Below, piece by piece: positions 36,340-50,700 of a stretch of DNA of 64,000 nt. The position numbers were made by a program, and so were the translations under genes. The stretch comes from Serinus canaria (taxonomy: Eukaryota; Chordata; Aves; Passeriformes; Fringillidae). How positions within the stretch are numbered: the first letter of the stretch is position 1; each line of letters starts with the position of its first letter. The notes below the pieces were generated by a model, which saw only the letters and a list, made by a program, of their open reading frames with translations, was not told the DNA's origin and ran no database searches. The stretch is taken from NCBI RefSeq assembly GCF_022539315.1, contig NC_066313.1, forward strand, positions 8,373,764-8,437,763. Reading direction: 5' to 3'.

Positions 36340-39300
36340 AACCAACTATTTCTTCAGTTAACATTTAACTAATTTGCAGTTTCTCATGCAAGCTACTTAG
36401 TCTGTGGTATTAACTTGAGTGTCCCACTTCCATCACACTGTCTGTAGCATCTCTTATGTCAAGAGATAAATTTATTTAGAACTTTAATTTGTCTAAGTTT
36501 TAAGGATAAAATGAACTATTTTATTTTAAAATTGCTTCAGTAAGATTTTTCAGTCGAAATCAAAGTGTATAACACTGGTTCATAAAAGCATAGAGATTTT
36601 GGAGTAATTAAAATTTGGAAAATTTGATGCCCCAGAGCTTTTGACCTTAAATAAATTTGAATGGAATTGAATTGAATTTCAGTGTGCACTGTAGCATGTG
36701 ATAGATAGGAAGTGAAGCTGCTCTGAGATTATATTTCTGTAACATACTCCACAAATTCAAGAGGTCCCTTAAATTATTTTGAAGTACTTCCTGTACCTAT
36801 TTGAAGAGAAGAAAGCATAATTTCTTCTTTTTAGTACATTTTTGTGAAAAAAATATTTCATTAAAATTTAGAAACTTTCTTTTTCTTTTCTTATTTTTGA
36901 ATAACAGAAAAAGGTGTTCTTTTAATGACTTAATTATGTTGAGAGATAGTTGCCCATTTCCCTTTGTGGGCTTTCCTGTACCATTCTTTAAAGCCAGCCT
37001 GTGTCCTCTAAAATATATTCACTGACAATTTATTTTAAATCACTCTGTAGCTGACTCATAAAACTTTATATGTATTTCCTAACAATTACAACAGAAATTT
37101 ATCCTTTTTTATTCTTAACACTTTATTTTAGCTATGATCTAAGGACAATGGAAGAGTTAACACAATTCTCTGCATGAGCTACTAAAATCCTCAGGACTGC
37201 ATTCCCATTTTTATTCTTATCTTAGGTAGCCAGGCTCACCAATAATTCATCTCTCTCTGCCTCTTTGCTTGGAGATATATGGAATCATGAGGCACAAGCA
37301 TTCAAAGATGAACACGAGGACCACCCAGTACCTAGATAAGCAGATTATGGTGCTCTAATTCTTGGCTTTCCTGCCAAAAGCACCATTATTAACTCCAAAC
37401 ATCTAAATCCATGATTAAGAAGTCTCAAGAAACAGAAAGGATCACCTCCTTCTCATTCCTCTTAGGGTAATCTTAGAGCCTTTTACATATATTCAGCTCC
37501 CCCATTTTCAGGCTCTTTCCCAACTCAAGCAAGACTGAAAGAGTCACTGCTCATCTCCAGGGCTGAGAGCTGTACCTGGGACACTTTTTGTGTCCCACTG
37601 CTGGTGAAAGCCCAGGACGTGGCCTGAGATGGGAGTCACAGGTAGGGGTGAAAAGTTCCAGAATCACAGCACTTTATCTGTGTCCCTTTTCTCAGTGCTT
37701 TCCTTTTGGTTGCCTTTCCTCTCTTCCTGTGAATCTGGAATCCCACTGTCAGCACACTTTCCCACAGCAAGCAAAAGGAAAAGAGTCTCTTAACTGCTCC
37801 CTGGGAATAACAGCTGGGACTAGAGCAATGCTGTGCTGCCTGGGCATCTACTTGTGGGAGTATCTTTATCCCTTCACCTCATGCATCCGTTTCCCTTCTG
37901 CCTTTCCCTTGTGACCTCTTCTTTACCACATCATTTTCTGGTGTCCCAGCTGCCATTTTTTAAAGCTTTCTCAAGCTTTTCCAATCTCTTGTATCTCGTC
38001 CAGTACCTCGTGTGTTGCCAGCCCACTTGGCAGAAAAGCCCAGGGGCAGCCAGCATTCCCATGGAAAAAAGCAACCTGCTGTGGTCAAGATTCTAGTCTG
38101 TCCTTGGGGTTCTACTTCTTGCCTCCTGAAGGACTGGGGTCCTGACTGTAACATCAGAGTCACTGCATGGGATTCTCTAAAGAGCTTGTTAAATTTCAGC
38201 AAGATGAAAACTTCTGGTTGGAGGTGGAACTATCAGAAAATCTGGCTGCCACTGAAAAAAATCCAAGTTACAACAGGGGTTTAGGGCTACTTGTATTGGC
38301 TGAGAGAGATATTTTACCGAAAATGAAAATATTGTCCTATCATTTTGGGATTTCTTACAAAAGTCTTGATCCCTGTATCATGAGTTGACCATAAATGGGT
38401 CATGGGAGGTTATTTTGTTTACACAGATTCTGTAGATGATGATACCTGTCTCAAAGCTTTAAGAGTGAGCCAGACATCAGAATACATTGATACATTTTTG
38501 AGACAAAGTCTATTTTTCCTCTTATTTTATTTATACATGTGTATTCTTCCAGAAAACAAATATATATTTAGTTGTAATTATTTTTATTTTAATAGGTAAT
38601 AAATGTTTTTCTGATGTGCCATTCATACATCCTTAAAATGAACAGTTCATTCATCACTGTCCTACTCTGGGTCTGTCCTCCAGTGAAATTATTGCTTTAT
38701 AATGACATGATGCTGGACTATTGATGTTATAAATGTGTCCCTGCTGAAACAGATGAAAGAAAAAAAAATCCTTATGGCAATATAAGAACACTCATACAAA
38801 TATTTATTTTTATGTGAGTGATTAATGAAGATACCACAGTCAAGTCTAGATAACCTGTCTGCGTTTTTTAAGAAACAGAACCCAGTGTTAAGCAGGAGTT
38901 GCACTGAGGAAAAATAGTGAAACAAGAAAATAAACATGAACCTTGTTCACATAGAGCCTCTCCAGCATGACATGTACTTCATGTTTCTTCAGCAGTCTTT
39001 GGATATTTGTGTTAGACTACAAAATCATCAAATCAGACTCTTCCAAAAGTGGAAGTTGTTGATAATGCTGCTTTTCCTTCTTTCACTATTCCAAAACTAC
39101 AGGAGAGCAAGCTCAAGGCAACCAACTGTTGTTACAAAGGCTGAAGAAGAGTTTGTGACCTCAAGTTTATTTTCTAAATATCTGTTCAGTGGCCCCATCA
39201 GAGATGTGGCATGCTTGGTTTTTTGTAAACACCCATTTAAACTGGACTTCTCCACAAACATGTAAGGAATGGCTGTTCTTTGTATGGCTACTCATATTTG

Positions 39301-40917
39301 CATTCCTGCAAGTAATAAATGCCAAGTATTTCAACTGTTCTCACTATCTTTAAAAGTTTGCAATCCAAATAGGCACCAAAAACCTGGACTGTGCTAGCTC
39401 AGGGTAGAGATGCGTGCTACCTAAAGAAACTTGATACAGATATAATGAATATGGATTTTACAACACATATGCATTCTCCAGAAATGTATTGTCTGTATTT
39501 ATAAGCAGTATATTTATAAAAATCATGTTTGCTTCTTAAATAATAAAGAGTGCATGAGATAATTTATTTGTCACCAGTAGTTTTACTTGGTACTGTGATA
39601 CAACATCATATGTCATTTCTGTGATGCAAACTGACTAAGGCAAAATGCTTTTTATCTTTTGCAATGTGGTTTTTGTCCTGCAGAGTCTTTGGTGAGTCAG
39701 TCTCTTTTTGCTCAAGATTCAGTATGATATAAAATAAAAACAAAACTGCATACTTGGGTGGAGACAGGCAGTGAGCAATCACAACATACTAAAAGTCTAT
39801 ATTTGAGTAATAAGTGTGAAAAATGCATGAATCACAGAAATTAAATCCTGGGTATGCTGTCTAGTAAATCTTAGTGTGAAACATTTGCTTGTGAAGACTT
39901 GAGCTGAAGACTGTACTGTTACATTTATTTGCTATTCTTTTACATGTGCTCAGAATCAATCAGTTTGCTGCTCTAAATTATATTGGCTTTCATCAAGGTT
40001 TTTATATGTTTCAGCCTGCCCAATGGGCTGAATTGTCAAACTGGGAAATTACCTCTGTGGAATGTTTCCTCTGATAGGTCACAGTCCAGAAAATGGATTT
40101 GCTTTGCTTCCCTCCATTTTTATTAGCATTTTCTCCTTAACAGGCTTTGCTGAAAGGAGCTAACCTCGTGGAGGTCTCACTCTCTTTCTTCCCTTCATCC
40201 CTGCTCTCCCAGAACAAATCCTGACTCCCCCAAGTGCACAGAGAAGTCCCTTCATGTTTTGGGGCTACTTTGGGGTACCTTTGGCTGGGGCAGGTGAGGA
40301 GACACGAGAGGATTCTTTAGGGTCAGTGGGAAGGAAATGTATTAGAATTAGAGATGAGGAGGCTTTGAGAATGTACCCAAATCCTTAATTATGGAACCCC
40401 TTCATTCTCAGAGAGATTTCAGCAACACAGAAACACAACACACTACAGAAAAAGCAGGGTGTTTAATGAGAAACAGATGGGGCCTGTGTATTGTTAATGG
40501 AGAAAGACTACTGTTTTGTGTAAAGAGAAACCAACACATAACATTAGGAATTCAAACAGAGTAGGTTACAGGACATTGTAACAAGATGTTAATTTTATGC
40601 ATGGTGTTTAAGATATTACTTCAAATGAGTTTTTAACTTTGTCCAATATACAGTCTCTGTGCCGGTCTCCCTTAAAAAACAAACAACCCAAAAACAAAGA
40701 ATCTAATAAATATATATTCCAATCCTTTTTGCTGTTTCTAGTTCTTTCAGCAAAATTTTACAAGTATCATATTTTTCTTTCTTAACACCAGTTGTGCCTT
40801 TCCAACAGTATCCAAAAACAATATTTTTCTCACAACCAATTCCCGGTTGCTTTAATATATGTTGGTGTGATTTGTTAATGTTCAGGTACCAATAAAGATT
40901 TTTTTTTGTTTTCTATT

Positions 40918-40932
40918 TGTGTGTGTGTGTGT
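40918..40932. repeat. Short (TG)n microsatellite
   Basis: About 7.5 TG units following a T-rich stretch. Confidence 0.75.
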
Positions 40933-41108
40933 TCAGCAACATAAGAATTTAACTACTTGTTTCATTGAAAATAAACTCTCACTGACTTAGCTTTTTTTTT
41001 TCTTGAGATCACTGGGAATATAACAGTTTTACATGCCAGCTTCTGATGGGTTTATATCCAGTATTTGATTTAAAAATCACATGGCCCTGAATAGCAGTGT
41101 TTTGTTTG

Positions 41109-41122
41109 TTTTTTTTTTTTTT
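41109..41122 (+). repeat. Poly(T) tract, 14 T
   Basis: T14 preceded by two TTTG units. Mononucleotide repeat. Confidence 0.88.
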
Positions 41123-44100
41123 AGCAGAGCCTGCTTAGTTTCATATAACACCACGACATTAATGTCTTATTTTTAATGACTGTAAACATTTTAGTTTGCA
41201 TTTTATATGCAGCACCTTTAAGCTTTAATTGGACATCTGATAGTCTGTGTACATAAGCACCTCCCAGATAATGTGGAAATTGTAGACTGAGAAGCAATGA
41301 TGCTATTGTGCTGGGGGATGCAGACTTGAGCCTGTTTTGTCAGATTGTCTCCCAGGGGTGTCTGCTCTATTTCAGAAAACCTTTTCATATGACCTGTTAG
41401 AGAAATATGAAAATGATGTGGCAGGTGCCAAAGAAAATCTTTGACAGGCATTTTATCCCACTCAGATTAGAAAGTTCCCACCTCTTCTTTTTTAATCTTA
41501 AATATTAAAATCTAGGACTGTGAGTCAGGTAAGGTTAGATCTGTGAGTTTTGATGTATATTCAATATATCACCATTTTGTGTAAAGTATTGTCCATCATT
41601 CTGTTGCTGTGGATGTCTTGGTCCATACCATATTTACTTTGGAGAGATTTATCATGTATCTAGAAAACAGAAAATGCAATTGATTTGTTTCCTGACACAT
41701 TCTTTGAGAAGTTCTCCCTCTTTCCCTCTGCAGCTGCAGCACCTTCTGCTCTGTGAAACTGTGTTCCATCAGAAACATCCAATTTTCTTTTTCTAACTTA
41801 GTGTCACTTCACTAGAGGAATCATCCGTGGTCACCTAATAGTATTTCCTCAAAAGGCAATTTTGAAGAGTTAGTTTGTCCTGGAACTCACCCTCCTTTTG
41901 TGATAGTATTTTATCAAAAGCATTTTGTTTCTGAAGTAGTTCTAGCCCAAGAAATATAATATAGCAACCTCACAGGAACTGAAGTGTCTAAAGACATTAA
42001 TTGATCCATTTTCTTCATGTCTCTGCCAGGTGTTATAAATAGTTCTCTGTTTGTTGTTTTTACTACACAGATGAATTCAATGATGGACAAAATGTGTGTG
42101 AGAATTTGCAAAAAGCAAATTCTACAGAAATTTAGTAGCCTTACAGATTCTTGTCATGAGATTCTTGCTCATGAGAACATGGTGATGCTATAAAAAAAAA
42201 AAAGATAAATTGATATGTCAGTCTAGAGTGCAAAGTCTATATATGGGCATCCCTTGTACGTGTTCTTGGCTCTCCATGTATTTTATGATGATTACTGACA
42301 GTGTTGCCATATGTTATGAGCAGCTAGGGAAATAGGGGCACTCCATAAATATCTGGGCATATGTGGGCTTTTGAGGACATGGCAGCAGAGGTAGAAAGCA
42401 AATGTAACTCTGCATTAGCACAAGCATTTCTTTATTGATAAAACTTCTTCAGCACAGTTTCTGGTGATAATTCTACGTGATTGTGTTTATATATACAGCA
42501 GCATGTTGTCTCCTACTGTGCAAGAATGCTTTCCAGTACCTAGCTCTCACAATGATAGCAACTCACGAGGAAAAAATAGGCAAGAAAATAAAAATTTAAG
42601 TTATGGTTTCAGGACTTAAGGAGCTTTGAAAAACCTACAGCAGCTTTTTCAGCTGGAGGAAAATGTGTTTTCTCTGGGTTGCAGAACAATCAAATGATTT
42701 AACATTTTGTTTGGAGTCCAAGAGACCAGATGTATAAGTCAATTAAGGAAGTAACTAAATAAGGGTGGTGTTTCTGTAGTGGCTGGGTTTAGCCTCTCTC
42801 TCCAAAGCCTCTCAGCAGTGAGTTTCTGCTGCAGGAGCCAGTAAGGGGAGCCTGGGGAAATTAAGCTCATTAGAGTAAAGTTTGCCTTTGGACCACTCAG
42901 CGTGCAACAACATTTATTTACATCATATCTCTGCTATGGGCCTGGGGTCCTCAATGAAACAGAAAATGTCCTAAGAGCCAAGAACTTATCCAGGAATACA
43001 TACATTCAAAGCAGCCAGGAAAAGGTTTCTCAGACTCATGGAAAACATGCAATAAAGTCTGTTACTTAGGGAACAACTGAATGCTTTCAGTCAGATCAAT
43101 CTCATTGACATGTGACCTAGAAGAATGCAGTTACACAATAGTGTACTGAAACCACCTCAGAAAATCAGAGTCTCTGGGCTCTAATAAAAAGTCCTGGTTT
43201 GCATTTGAGTGATATTATTCACCAAGCAAGAATAAGGTATTACCAAACAATAAATCAGGCTTAAGATTGCACACAGCAGTCTTCATCACTTATATAGAGA
43301 AGTAAATATTTTAAAAAGTAGATTGGGATGGTAACTAGTCTGCCAAGTAGGACCTGCTCAATGGTTGAGTAATGAATTACCAACAGGAATTAATTCTTTT
43401 GTGACAGAGCTGGAAAACAAATTTATAGTACTTGTAAAGCATGCACAGCAGTGTATATGTCTCTCACATACACCAGAAGCATTTACTCAGTACTTGGATA
43501 ATTGTTGCTTTCTCCAGAGAAAAAGTGTAAGCTATAAACTCAGTATGACAAAATGAGGCTCTGGAATAAAAAGCAGCAGAAAGCAGCTTCTCATTAGCTG
43601 GTTAGAGGAGATCTGAATACGTAGGTTTCCCAACATGCTATGGTAACAGGATTAAACCTCTCTATTTTAGCAAGAGTTAGACAAATATCAATAAAGCAAT
43701 AATTACATCTGCATGAAATTTTGAGATGTGATATCAGATGTGATATGTGCATCTGTTTTTCTCAGCAGCTTTCATAGCAGCTTGATTTTTTAAAATTGTT
43801 TTCAACTGAGCAGAGAAGTGTTAGAGCTGCTCTAAGCAATAGCTAGTTAAAACACCTTTGGTTCTATTTAGCAAAAAACACCTCCTTAAACTCTCCAGTT
43901 TAGCCAGTCTGAGCCCAGCTTTGCCTGATGTGATCCTAAATTCTACCATTTACTTCAAGTGAAATGTTACAGGTAGTCACTTGAGAGATTTAGTCTTGAA
44001 GACAAGTAGAGCCCAAAAGCCCAAATCTCTTCTATGCATGCACACAGCACCAGCCTGGAAGTGGGTTCCTGATTATTTGTACAGCTCTTGGAAAATATGC

Positions 44101-44704
44101 TGTATTCTTACAGGTATGGTATTTTAAATCCAAATGTCAGTGCCTTGCAGCAGAGTTGCACCTATTTCAGAAGGTGAGCATTTGGAGAAAAACTATAAAT
44201 TACTGAAGAGCACACCAAAGCTGTCAAGTACATTGAATGTGATTTCACATTCATACAACTCCTTTTCTCTCTGTGAATATTCATAAAGACATGTTCAAGC
44301 TCTCTGCTTGTGTGTTACTACCATACTTCAGCACAGCAGTTACACACTCAGGCTGCAGTCCTGAAGGGGGGGAGTATTCATAAAATAAGTTTTAATTAGA
44401 TTTCTTTTGAAATGTACTCTTTTCTCAATCCCTTTTGTCAGTGCCAGTTCCTGAAAAGGTTTCATCCTACACTATTCCTGTGCTTTTTAAAAGCTTTTTC
44501 CAACTTTTTGTACTTCTTCAATTCTTTCTTTCCTTGAGCTCCAGCAGGTGAAAGAAGCCTACAGTAAATCAAGTGTTTTTACCCATTCAGAAAAATGCAA
44601 ATACCTAACTTTAACAATTCACTTATGCAGTCAAATTATCCCTGCACCCTCACACAGCACATTCTTAGGATACAATTGCCAAGTTCAGAGAAAGAATCAC
44701 ATTT

Positions 44705-44763
44705 TCATAGAATAGTACAAATATTTAGGTTGGAAAGGACCCTGAAGATCATGGAGTCTAACT
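44705..44763 (-). mobile_element. CR1 LINE 3'-terminal remnant
   Basis: The plus strand reads TCATAGAATAGTACAAATA then TTTAGGTTGGAAAGGACCCT and GAAGATCATGGAGTCTAAC, the reverse complement of the extreme 3' end of CR1 (tail, then 'ggttggaagggaccttaaagatcatctagtccaac'). Only about 59 bp remain. The tail octamers are damaged (AGAATAGTACAA), so the copy is old. No more internal CR1 follows, so it was either truncated almost at once during insertion or eroded. Confidence 0.8.
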
Positions 44764-47700
44764 ACATTTTGTGTATTTAGTGCACAATTTCCATATTTTC
44801 ATACAGTAAGAGAACCAGTAGCTTCCAGAGCTAGGTGGCCACAAGTACTTGCTGAAATATATTGCTGTGGGAGATTTTATCTTCCAGACTACACCTGCTG
44901 CAGTTATTCAGAGCAAACACACTTTTGTGCTTGCTAGCACAGAAAAACAGTTCTTTCGTTCAAAAAGAATAAGGCCACTTTTGCTTAATTAACACCACTC
45001 ATTTTCATCTGGGATGGCATCATGTAAAAATATCAAGATCTGGGTGCTGAAAGTTCTAAAAAAGTTATTAGTTTTTGGGGAAAAAAGGCAGTAAAAGGGA
45101 ACAGGTATTCAATGTTTCCAGGCTGCAACTTCTGTTATCAATAGCATTCATACTCTTCTAAGAACTAACAAATTCATTTGAGAGTTACAAAGTGCAGAGA
45201 TGAGATTGAAAGGAGAATTATGAACTACTTAAAGAATATGTGTTAACAACTCTAAGATTGCTGGGATATTATGCCACAGAATGTAAGGCACTTTTATTTC
45301 AATGTGATACTTTGATTACAGTGAGAAAACTTATGGGGTTTTTTTGTCCTCAGCCTCAATAATGTAATTTTGTAGTAAAATGCATATACAAAAGTCAAAA
45401 AAGTTATTATTTCCCAAACAGCAAGTAAGAAAACATTTTATCTAAGACCTTAGCCATTCCAGCTACATAGTTGTCAGCTGCAATGGTTATTCTGGTGAGC
45501 TGAAATCAACTTACAGGTACAAAGAATTTTTTCTTAATTTGCCAAAAGTGTATGCCTAGGTTATAAATTTAAATATAAGAAAGATGATAAAAAATGTAGA
45601 AAAACTCTATTATTGCATTAATTCTTTATAATGTTGTTACTTATATGTAGTATAAAGTTACAGTGTAAATCTGTCTTTTTACAGAATACTTATATAGACA
45701 GTTGAATTTAACATCTGAGAGAAAAACCCTTCCAGCTTCCTGCTGCAGGAAACAGCTCACTGTGTTCTCATCTCATGGAAATGCCAGTAGTATATTTAAT
45801 AGGATGAGCATCAGAAGGTATTGATCCTAAACCAGAACTTGCCCTTTTAAAATGTGTTTTATATGCAACAGGATTCATATGATCACCAAAGCAAAAAAAG
45901 AGAGGTGATGGGGAAAGGAATGGTTCAGGAATTTTCAGACTTTGGGCTGGTCAGCTGTCAATAAGGGTTCTAGGTTCTAAATGAGTGGAGGATTTGTGCT
46001 CACTTTATGAATGAGAATGAAAGATTGCTGTTAAATGGGCCAAGTGTTTTGATTCACAGCTATGAATTATCTCCAGTCCACCTGTGGAGAGAAATAAGTG
46101 TAAGAATACCCCCAGTCTGAAGTAATAAACCCACACTCATCACACTCCAGACTTGAATCTGATTTCAATAACTATAATATATATCATCACAGATCTTTAA
46201 ATTACTTTTACTGTCAAGAATTTGACAGGCAAATGTGTTGTCAGGTGCCTTTTAAAATAAGGAGAGTGGCTGTCTATCAGAAACATAACCATTTCTGGGC
46301 TAAGGCTGCTGCAATAAGAGATGACAAATGGCTCAGTAGATGAAGTGTACTCCAAGCTACAGAGTAAAAAGAGGCACCTTCCTCAGCTGGTAGGAATAAA
46401 TTTAATGATGAGATGGATTTATGCCAGCTGTGGAGCTGTAGCATTGTGAGAGAAGAGTGGCAGTAGAGACAACAGCCCATCAGTAGAGTGGTCTTGCAGA
46501 ATTAAAGACTTTAGAATGATGTGGGAGCTGAAGGTAAGTGTAAGTGTTACACAACTGTTTGGCAAAACAGAGATAAAATATCTTCCTTTTATTATGAAAA
46601 TGCCATGGGTTGGTTTTTGGCTTGGTGGCTTTCACTGTTAATTTAACTTGAGCTTGGTTTGTTCTTGAGCAGGTTTTTGGGCATTTTAAAGTACTGTAAC
46701 CATAGTGGTGATGATTAATTTGTGGATATTTGTAATCCAGTCTGGAGAGTTTACTGCTGAACTGTACTGGGAAACAGATGAAACAATCTGAGAAACAGGA
46801 AATCTTAGTGTGTGGCCCCTTGCAGGGACAGGGAGATGAAGACACTGAAGTGGGACCAGGTTGCCCAGGTAGCTTTCTCTGAGGAAATAATAGCATTGTT
46901 TTAGCCTTGAGTTGGTAGCTTAAATTGTCAGGGGTAGACAAAGCAAAAACAACTTATTCTTTTAGTCATTGCTGGTCTTTAATCCTTTTCTCTGTGTTGT
47001 TCAAACTTCTGTGGTTAAAACTTACCTTGTGGACTGGTTTTAGTTGGGTGCTTCGTGCTTTGTTTTGAGATTTTTAAATTTTTTTTTACTGCTGTCTTAC
47101 TTTGGTTGCAGGGCTCTAGGTGTGGAGAGGCACATGGCATATATCTAGGTCTGATCTTGTTAATCTAGAGGCAAAACTTTTGTTGCTACTGAGTCCAGAG
47201 TATCAAAGTGAATCTTTACAAAGTTTTCCCCACTGAGCTTCACAAAAATGGTATCTAACAGACTTTGAGGTTTGTTGACCTCATTGAGGTGATTAAGATG
47301 GCTGAAAAGCAAAACATCCTTTTTGGTTACAAGACATTGAGGTGCAGTTGATGATTTGAACATCTAACAGATAAAACTGGGGCCCTGACAGCCAAAAAAG
47401 TTATATACATTTCTGTGAGGAGCAGTCAAAATTGTATCTTGCCTTTAATCTTAGGGTGGGTAAATAATAATTGCATTTTACTTCATTGTCCGTAGTTTCT
47501 TCCTAATCATTTTTACATGCCATATAAATGCTGTGAACAGTTGTGCTAAAAGCTCTTAAAGGATAATGCATGGTGTATTAGGTTGTTCATATTGTGAAGC
47601 TGTGGGAACAGCAATCCTTGCTGTACTGGAAAATCCTCCATTATCCCTCCTATAAAAACATTTCTAAAAGTTCAAGGGAGTGGTTCCACAAAACTGCTGT

Positions 47701-50700
47701 ATTTCAGGTTTGCTATTTTCCAGCTGAAAGCAGCACATTTGCAGGTAATTGGTTTGGGTGTGAAATTTGACATAAAGGTGTCTAAGGATCTCTTTAGCAA
47801 TTACCTTTTCTAACAGCAATTTGGAATTACCTGATGCTATGTTGCATTCTTTGGTTTGTTTTTCATGTTAAGATCTGCTGCCTCAAAAAGTATCTCCAAA
47901 TAGTCATCAGAGTTTTGTGGAGCATGAGACTGACCCTCCTACTTCTGAGGGGCACTTGCTCATGACTAAGCCTTCATCCTTCATCACTTTCTGCTTGTGA
48001 TGGTACTGAATCCACTGCAGTCTAAAGTTTGGAATCCAGGTTGTTCTGCAAGTCATGTGGCAGAGTGACCACCTGGCTTACTGATGGTTTTTTTGGGTTT
48101 GTTTTGTGGTTGTTTTTTTCCTAGTGCTGTAGTACACTTTTTGCATGTAATGATGGCTTTGCAGTTCATGTCTTCAGCTAAGGGTTTAAATTCAAAATTA
48201 CACCTCTTAAATAATATTTCTTTGCATCCTGCATAGGAGATCACAGTATACCTACAGGGAACAGCGCCCTTTAGTTGTGCCATATCTTCAACACTATCAG
48301 AAACTTCTCCATGGCTATGTCTAAATCTCTACCTTTAATGTACCAACATTCTCTGTTGAGTATTTACATTTATGAAAAGTCTTTATTGAACCTAAGTATT
48401 TGGTGTTCTTGCTCTCTGGCATTAGCTCATCTGTGGAAGCACAGGATCTTTGACTTTAAATAAATAAACTAAGTTAGACTTGCTACTCTTACCATTAGGA
48501 AATATAGCTAGTTTTGCCTCAAGTAAAAGGGGTTATTTGCATATTCTGCATTAGGGTGGTTGCTTTAAGGTCATTTTTGAATGTTACTTTGTCTTTTTAT
48601 CCCATTAGCAATGTAATTAACTCTCTTGAAGAGCTTCATCTGGCTTAGGGAAGGACTCTCCTTCCACTGATGATAAAAGTCAGCATTTACCTTGCTTTCC
48701 ATTTGAAAGCCTCCCTATTGGAAGCAGCCTGTGAAAGACCTCTTATGCAAATCACCTGTTTTAAAGATCTCTTGGCTCAAGCAAACAAACTCTAGGAAGC
48801 TGTAAATCAAACATCAAGGCCCAGATCTCTGTTGAAACATGAATATTACTAAGTTTTTAAGTTAGTTTTGTGGAACCTGAAACTAAAGAGGCCAGGTATT
48901 TCTTCAGCAGATAGCATCACTGAGCCATTCAAAGAGGAAACTGAGAGCTGGGGAGATTGGGCTGTTGTGGAGGTAGGTAATGACAGTGAGGACTTACCTG
49001 AGACTTGGCTTGAAGGAGGGAAATACAGCAATGGAAGTTGCTAGGTGACTGTGGCTTTTAATCCACTTGGAAAAATAGGCCAGGCTTTTCTGAGATGTTA
49101 CCTGTTTTATGGCTAGGGTGAAAATAGGTGAAATGGTACCTGAAATCCTTGGAAACGCTTTAAGAGATGCAATGCACTCCAACTATAACAATACTGAGCT
49201 TAATTGTCATTTTATATGAGGAGGATTCACAGTTAAATTCTATCTATAGTTGCTGCAGAAGCTGTTGAGAGAAAAAAAGCAGAGCTTTTTAAGGTACAAT
49301 AATCCTTTGATGCCGCAGCCTTCTTTCGCAGGACACAATTTTTCTTTCCATAATGAATGCCAAGTGAATTCTTGGGTGTTTAAGACCCTTTCTGATGAGC
49401 TGTGATGAGGAGCATGATTTGTGGTTCCCTAGTTCTCACCCTGCACTGTCTGGTTGGTATGAGCAGTGGAAATGAGGGATTAGGGTAGGAATGAGGGCAT
49501 GGAGGGTTGTGCTTCATCTTGCATTTTCAGTCACTCTGGCTAAGATTCATAGCTACAAGACAAGTCTGGAGCTGGTCCTTGCTGGGACCTCCTTTGAGCA
49601 AGGAGCAGGATGTAAGCTTGTGCATCCTGTGAGCGTGGGTTGCATCCTTGCAGCTGGAACACAGGGGTAGTTTTCAGGAAAACTGAAATAAGTAGTTCAT
49701 GCAATAATCTTTGAAAAGTTTTAGCTGTGATATAAACAAATTATTCCTTTCCTTATGCCTGAATTATAACAACAAGAATGTAACGATGATATCTAGACAG
49801 CTCCAACTAGGCTCTAGGTCTTCTTCCCCAACACCTCTCTGTTTTCTGCAGCTCACTCTCTCCTCTGTGATTAAACTTGACTTCAAATGAAACTACAATG
49901 CTGGCAAACGCTGGAGAGCTGTGGAAGTTGGGCTCCCTGCTCCTTAATGTTATTGCAGGAAATCAACCGCTGGAACATGAGCTCACCACACGAAATTTCT
50001 CAGTTTTTCTTTTGTCTTTTCCAGACGGCTGAGTAATTGCCCCCACTCTTAGGTAGAGAGCCTTGTGAATGATTGTCTTGTTACTTGCCTGACAGATGCT
50101 AAACCTGCTATAAATTAAGTTGTCTCCTTGTTTTACCGGGCAAGTGGGGCTGCATTAGTCAATATTTGAGCTAACTGAGAAATAGGGGGAATGATCTGGA
50201 ATGTCCACTGGAACACAGCCAAGAACTTGGTCCTGCAAGTCTCCAGGGACTTGGTTGGTATCGGTTGGGTTTTATTTGCCCCTGATGATTTTGAGAGGAA
50301 GTAGAGGCAGCTCAAGTGGTAAAATCATCCCAGATTTCTATCACTGCTCAGTAGATAGGAAGCCAAAGAATCACCATCAAGGAGCTGCCTTTTGGCAGGT
50401 TCCAGCACTGAACACTTTGCTGATTCAAAGCAGGTTACAGTGCAGAGCTGCTGGCTGAGTGTGGGGACACTGGGTCAATGTACTGCTCTCTGTTAGCATG
50501 GCCACAGCTGGCAGGTGTTTTCTGGCATGTGTGAACTTGTCTCCTTGGCTTTGATAAGATCACTGAACAGCCATGGGAGTTCCTAATCAGAACAGAGACT
50601 GGATGCATCTGAATTGATGGTTTTCAACTTGCCCTTCGAAGTCTTTGAGTTACAATACTAAAAGCACTGACAAGATGCTGTGAAACATTCTTTGACATTA

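Larger units (their letters stand above)
31137..44704. other. Unannotated DNA; first-intron candidate
   Basis: No coding exon or transposon recognised in 13.5 kb. Notable composition: a purine-rich tract at 36151-36339, a GC-raised pocket at 37.56-38.12 kb with overlapping frames of about 108 codons or fewer, a short (TG)n at 40918-40932, T14 at 41109-41122 and A12 at 42192-42203. If the exon ending at 31094 is real, this would be intronic. Confidence 0.45.

Noticed and set aside
40200..40700. Possible LTR-like segment
   Set aside because: I could not find a TG...CA-bounded terminal repeat, primer-binding site, polyadenylation signal in the right place or target-site duplication.
46480..46941. 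Longest open frame, 153 codons on the minus strand
   Set aside because: Composition-driven frame without domain, signal peptide or splice context. At this base composition, a rough estimate of stop-codon frequency makes one frame of this size in 64 kb unremarkable.
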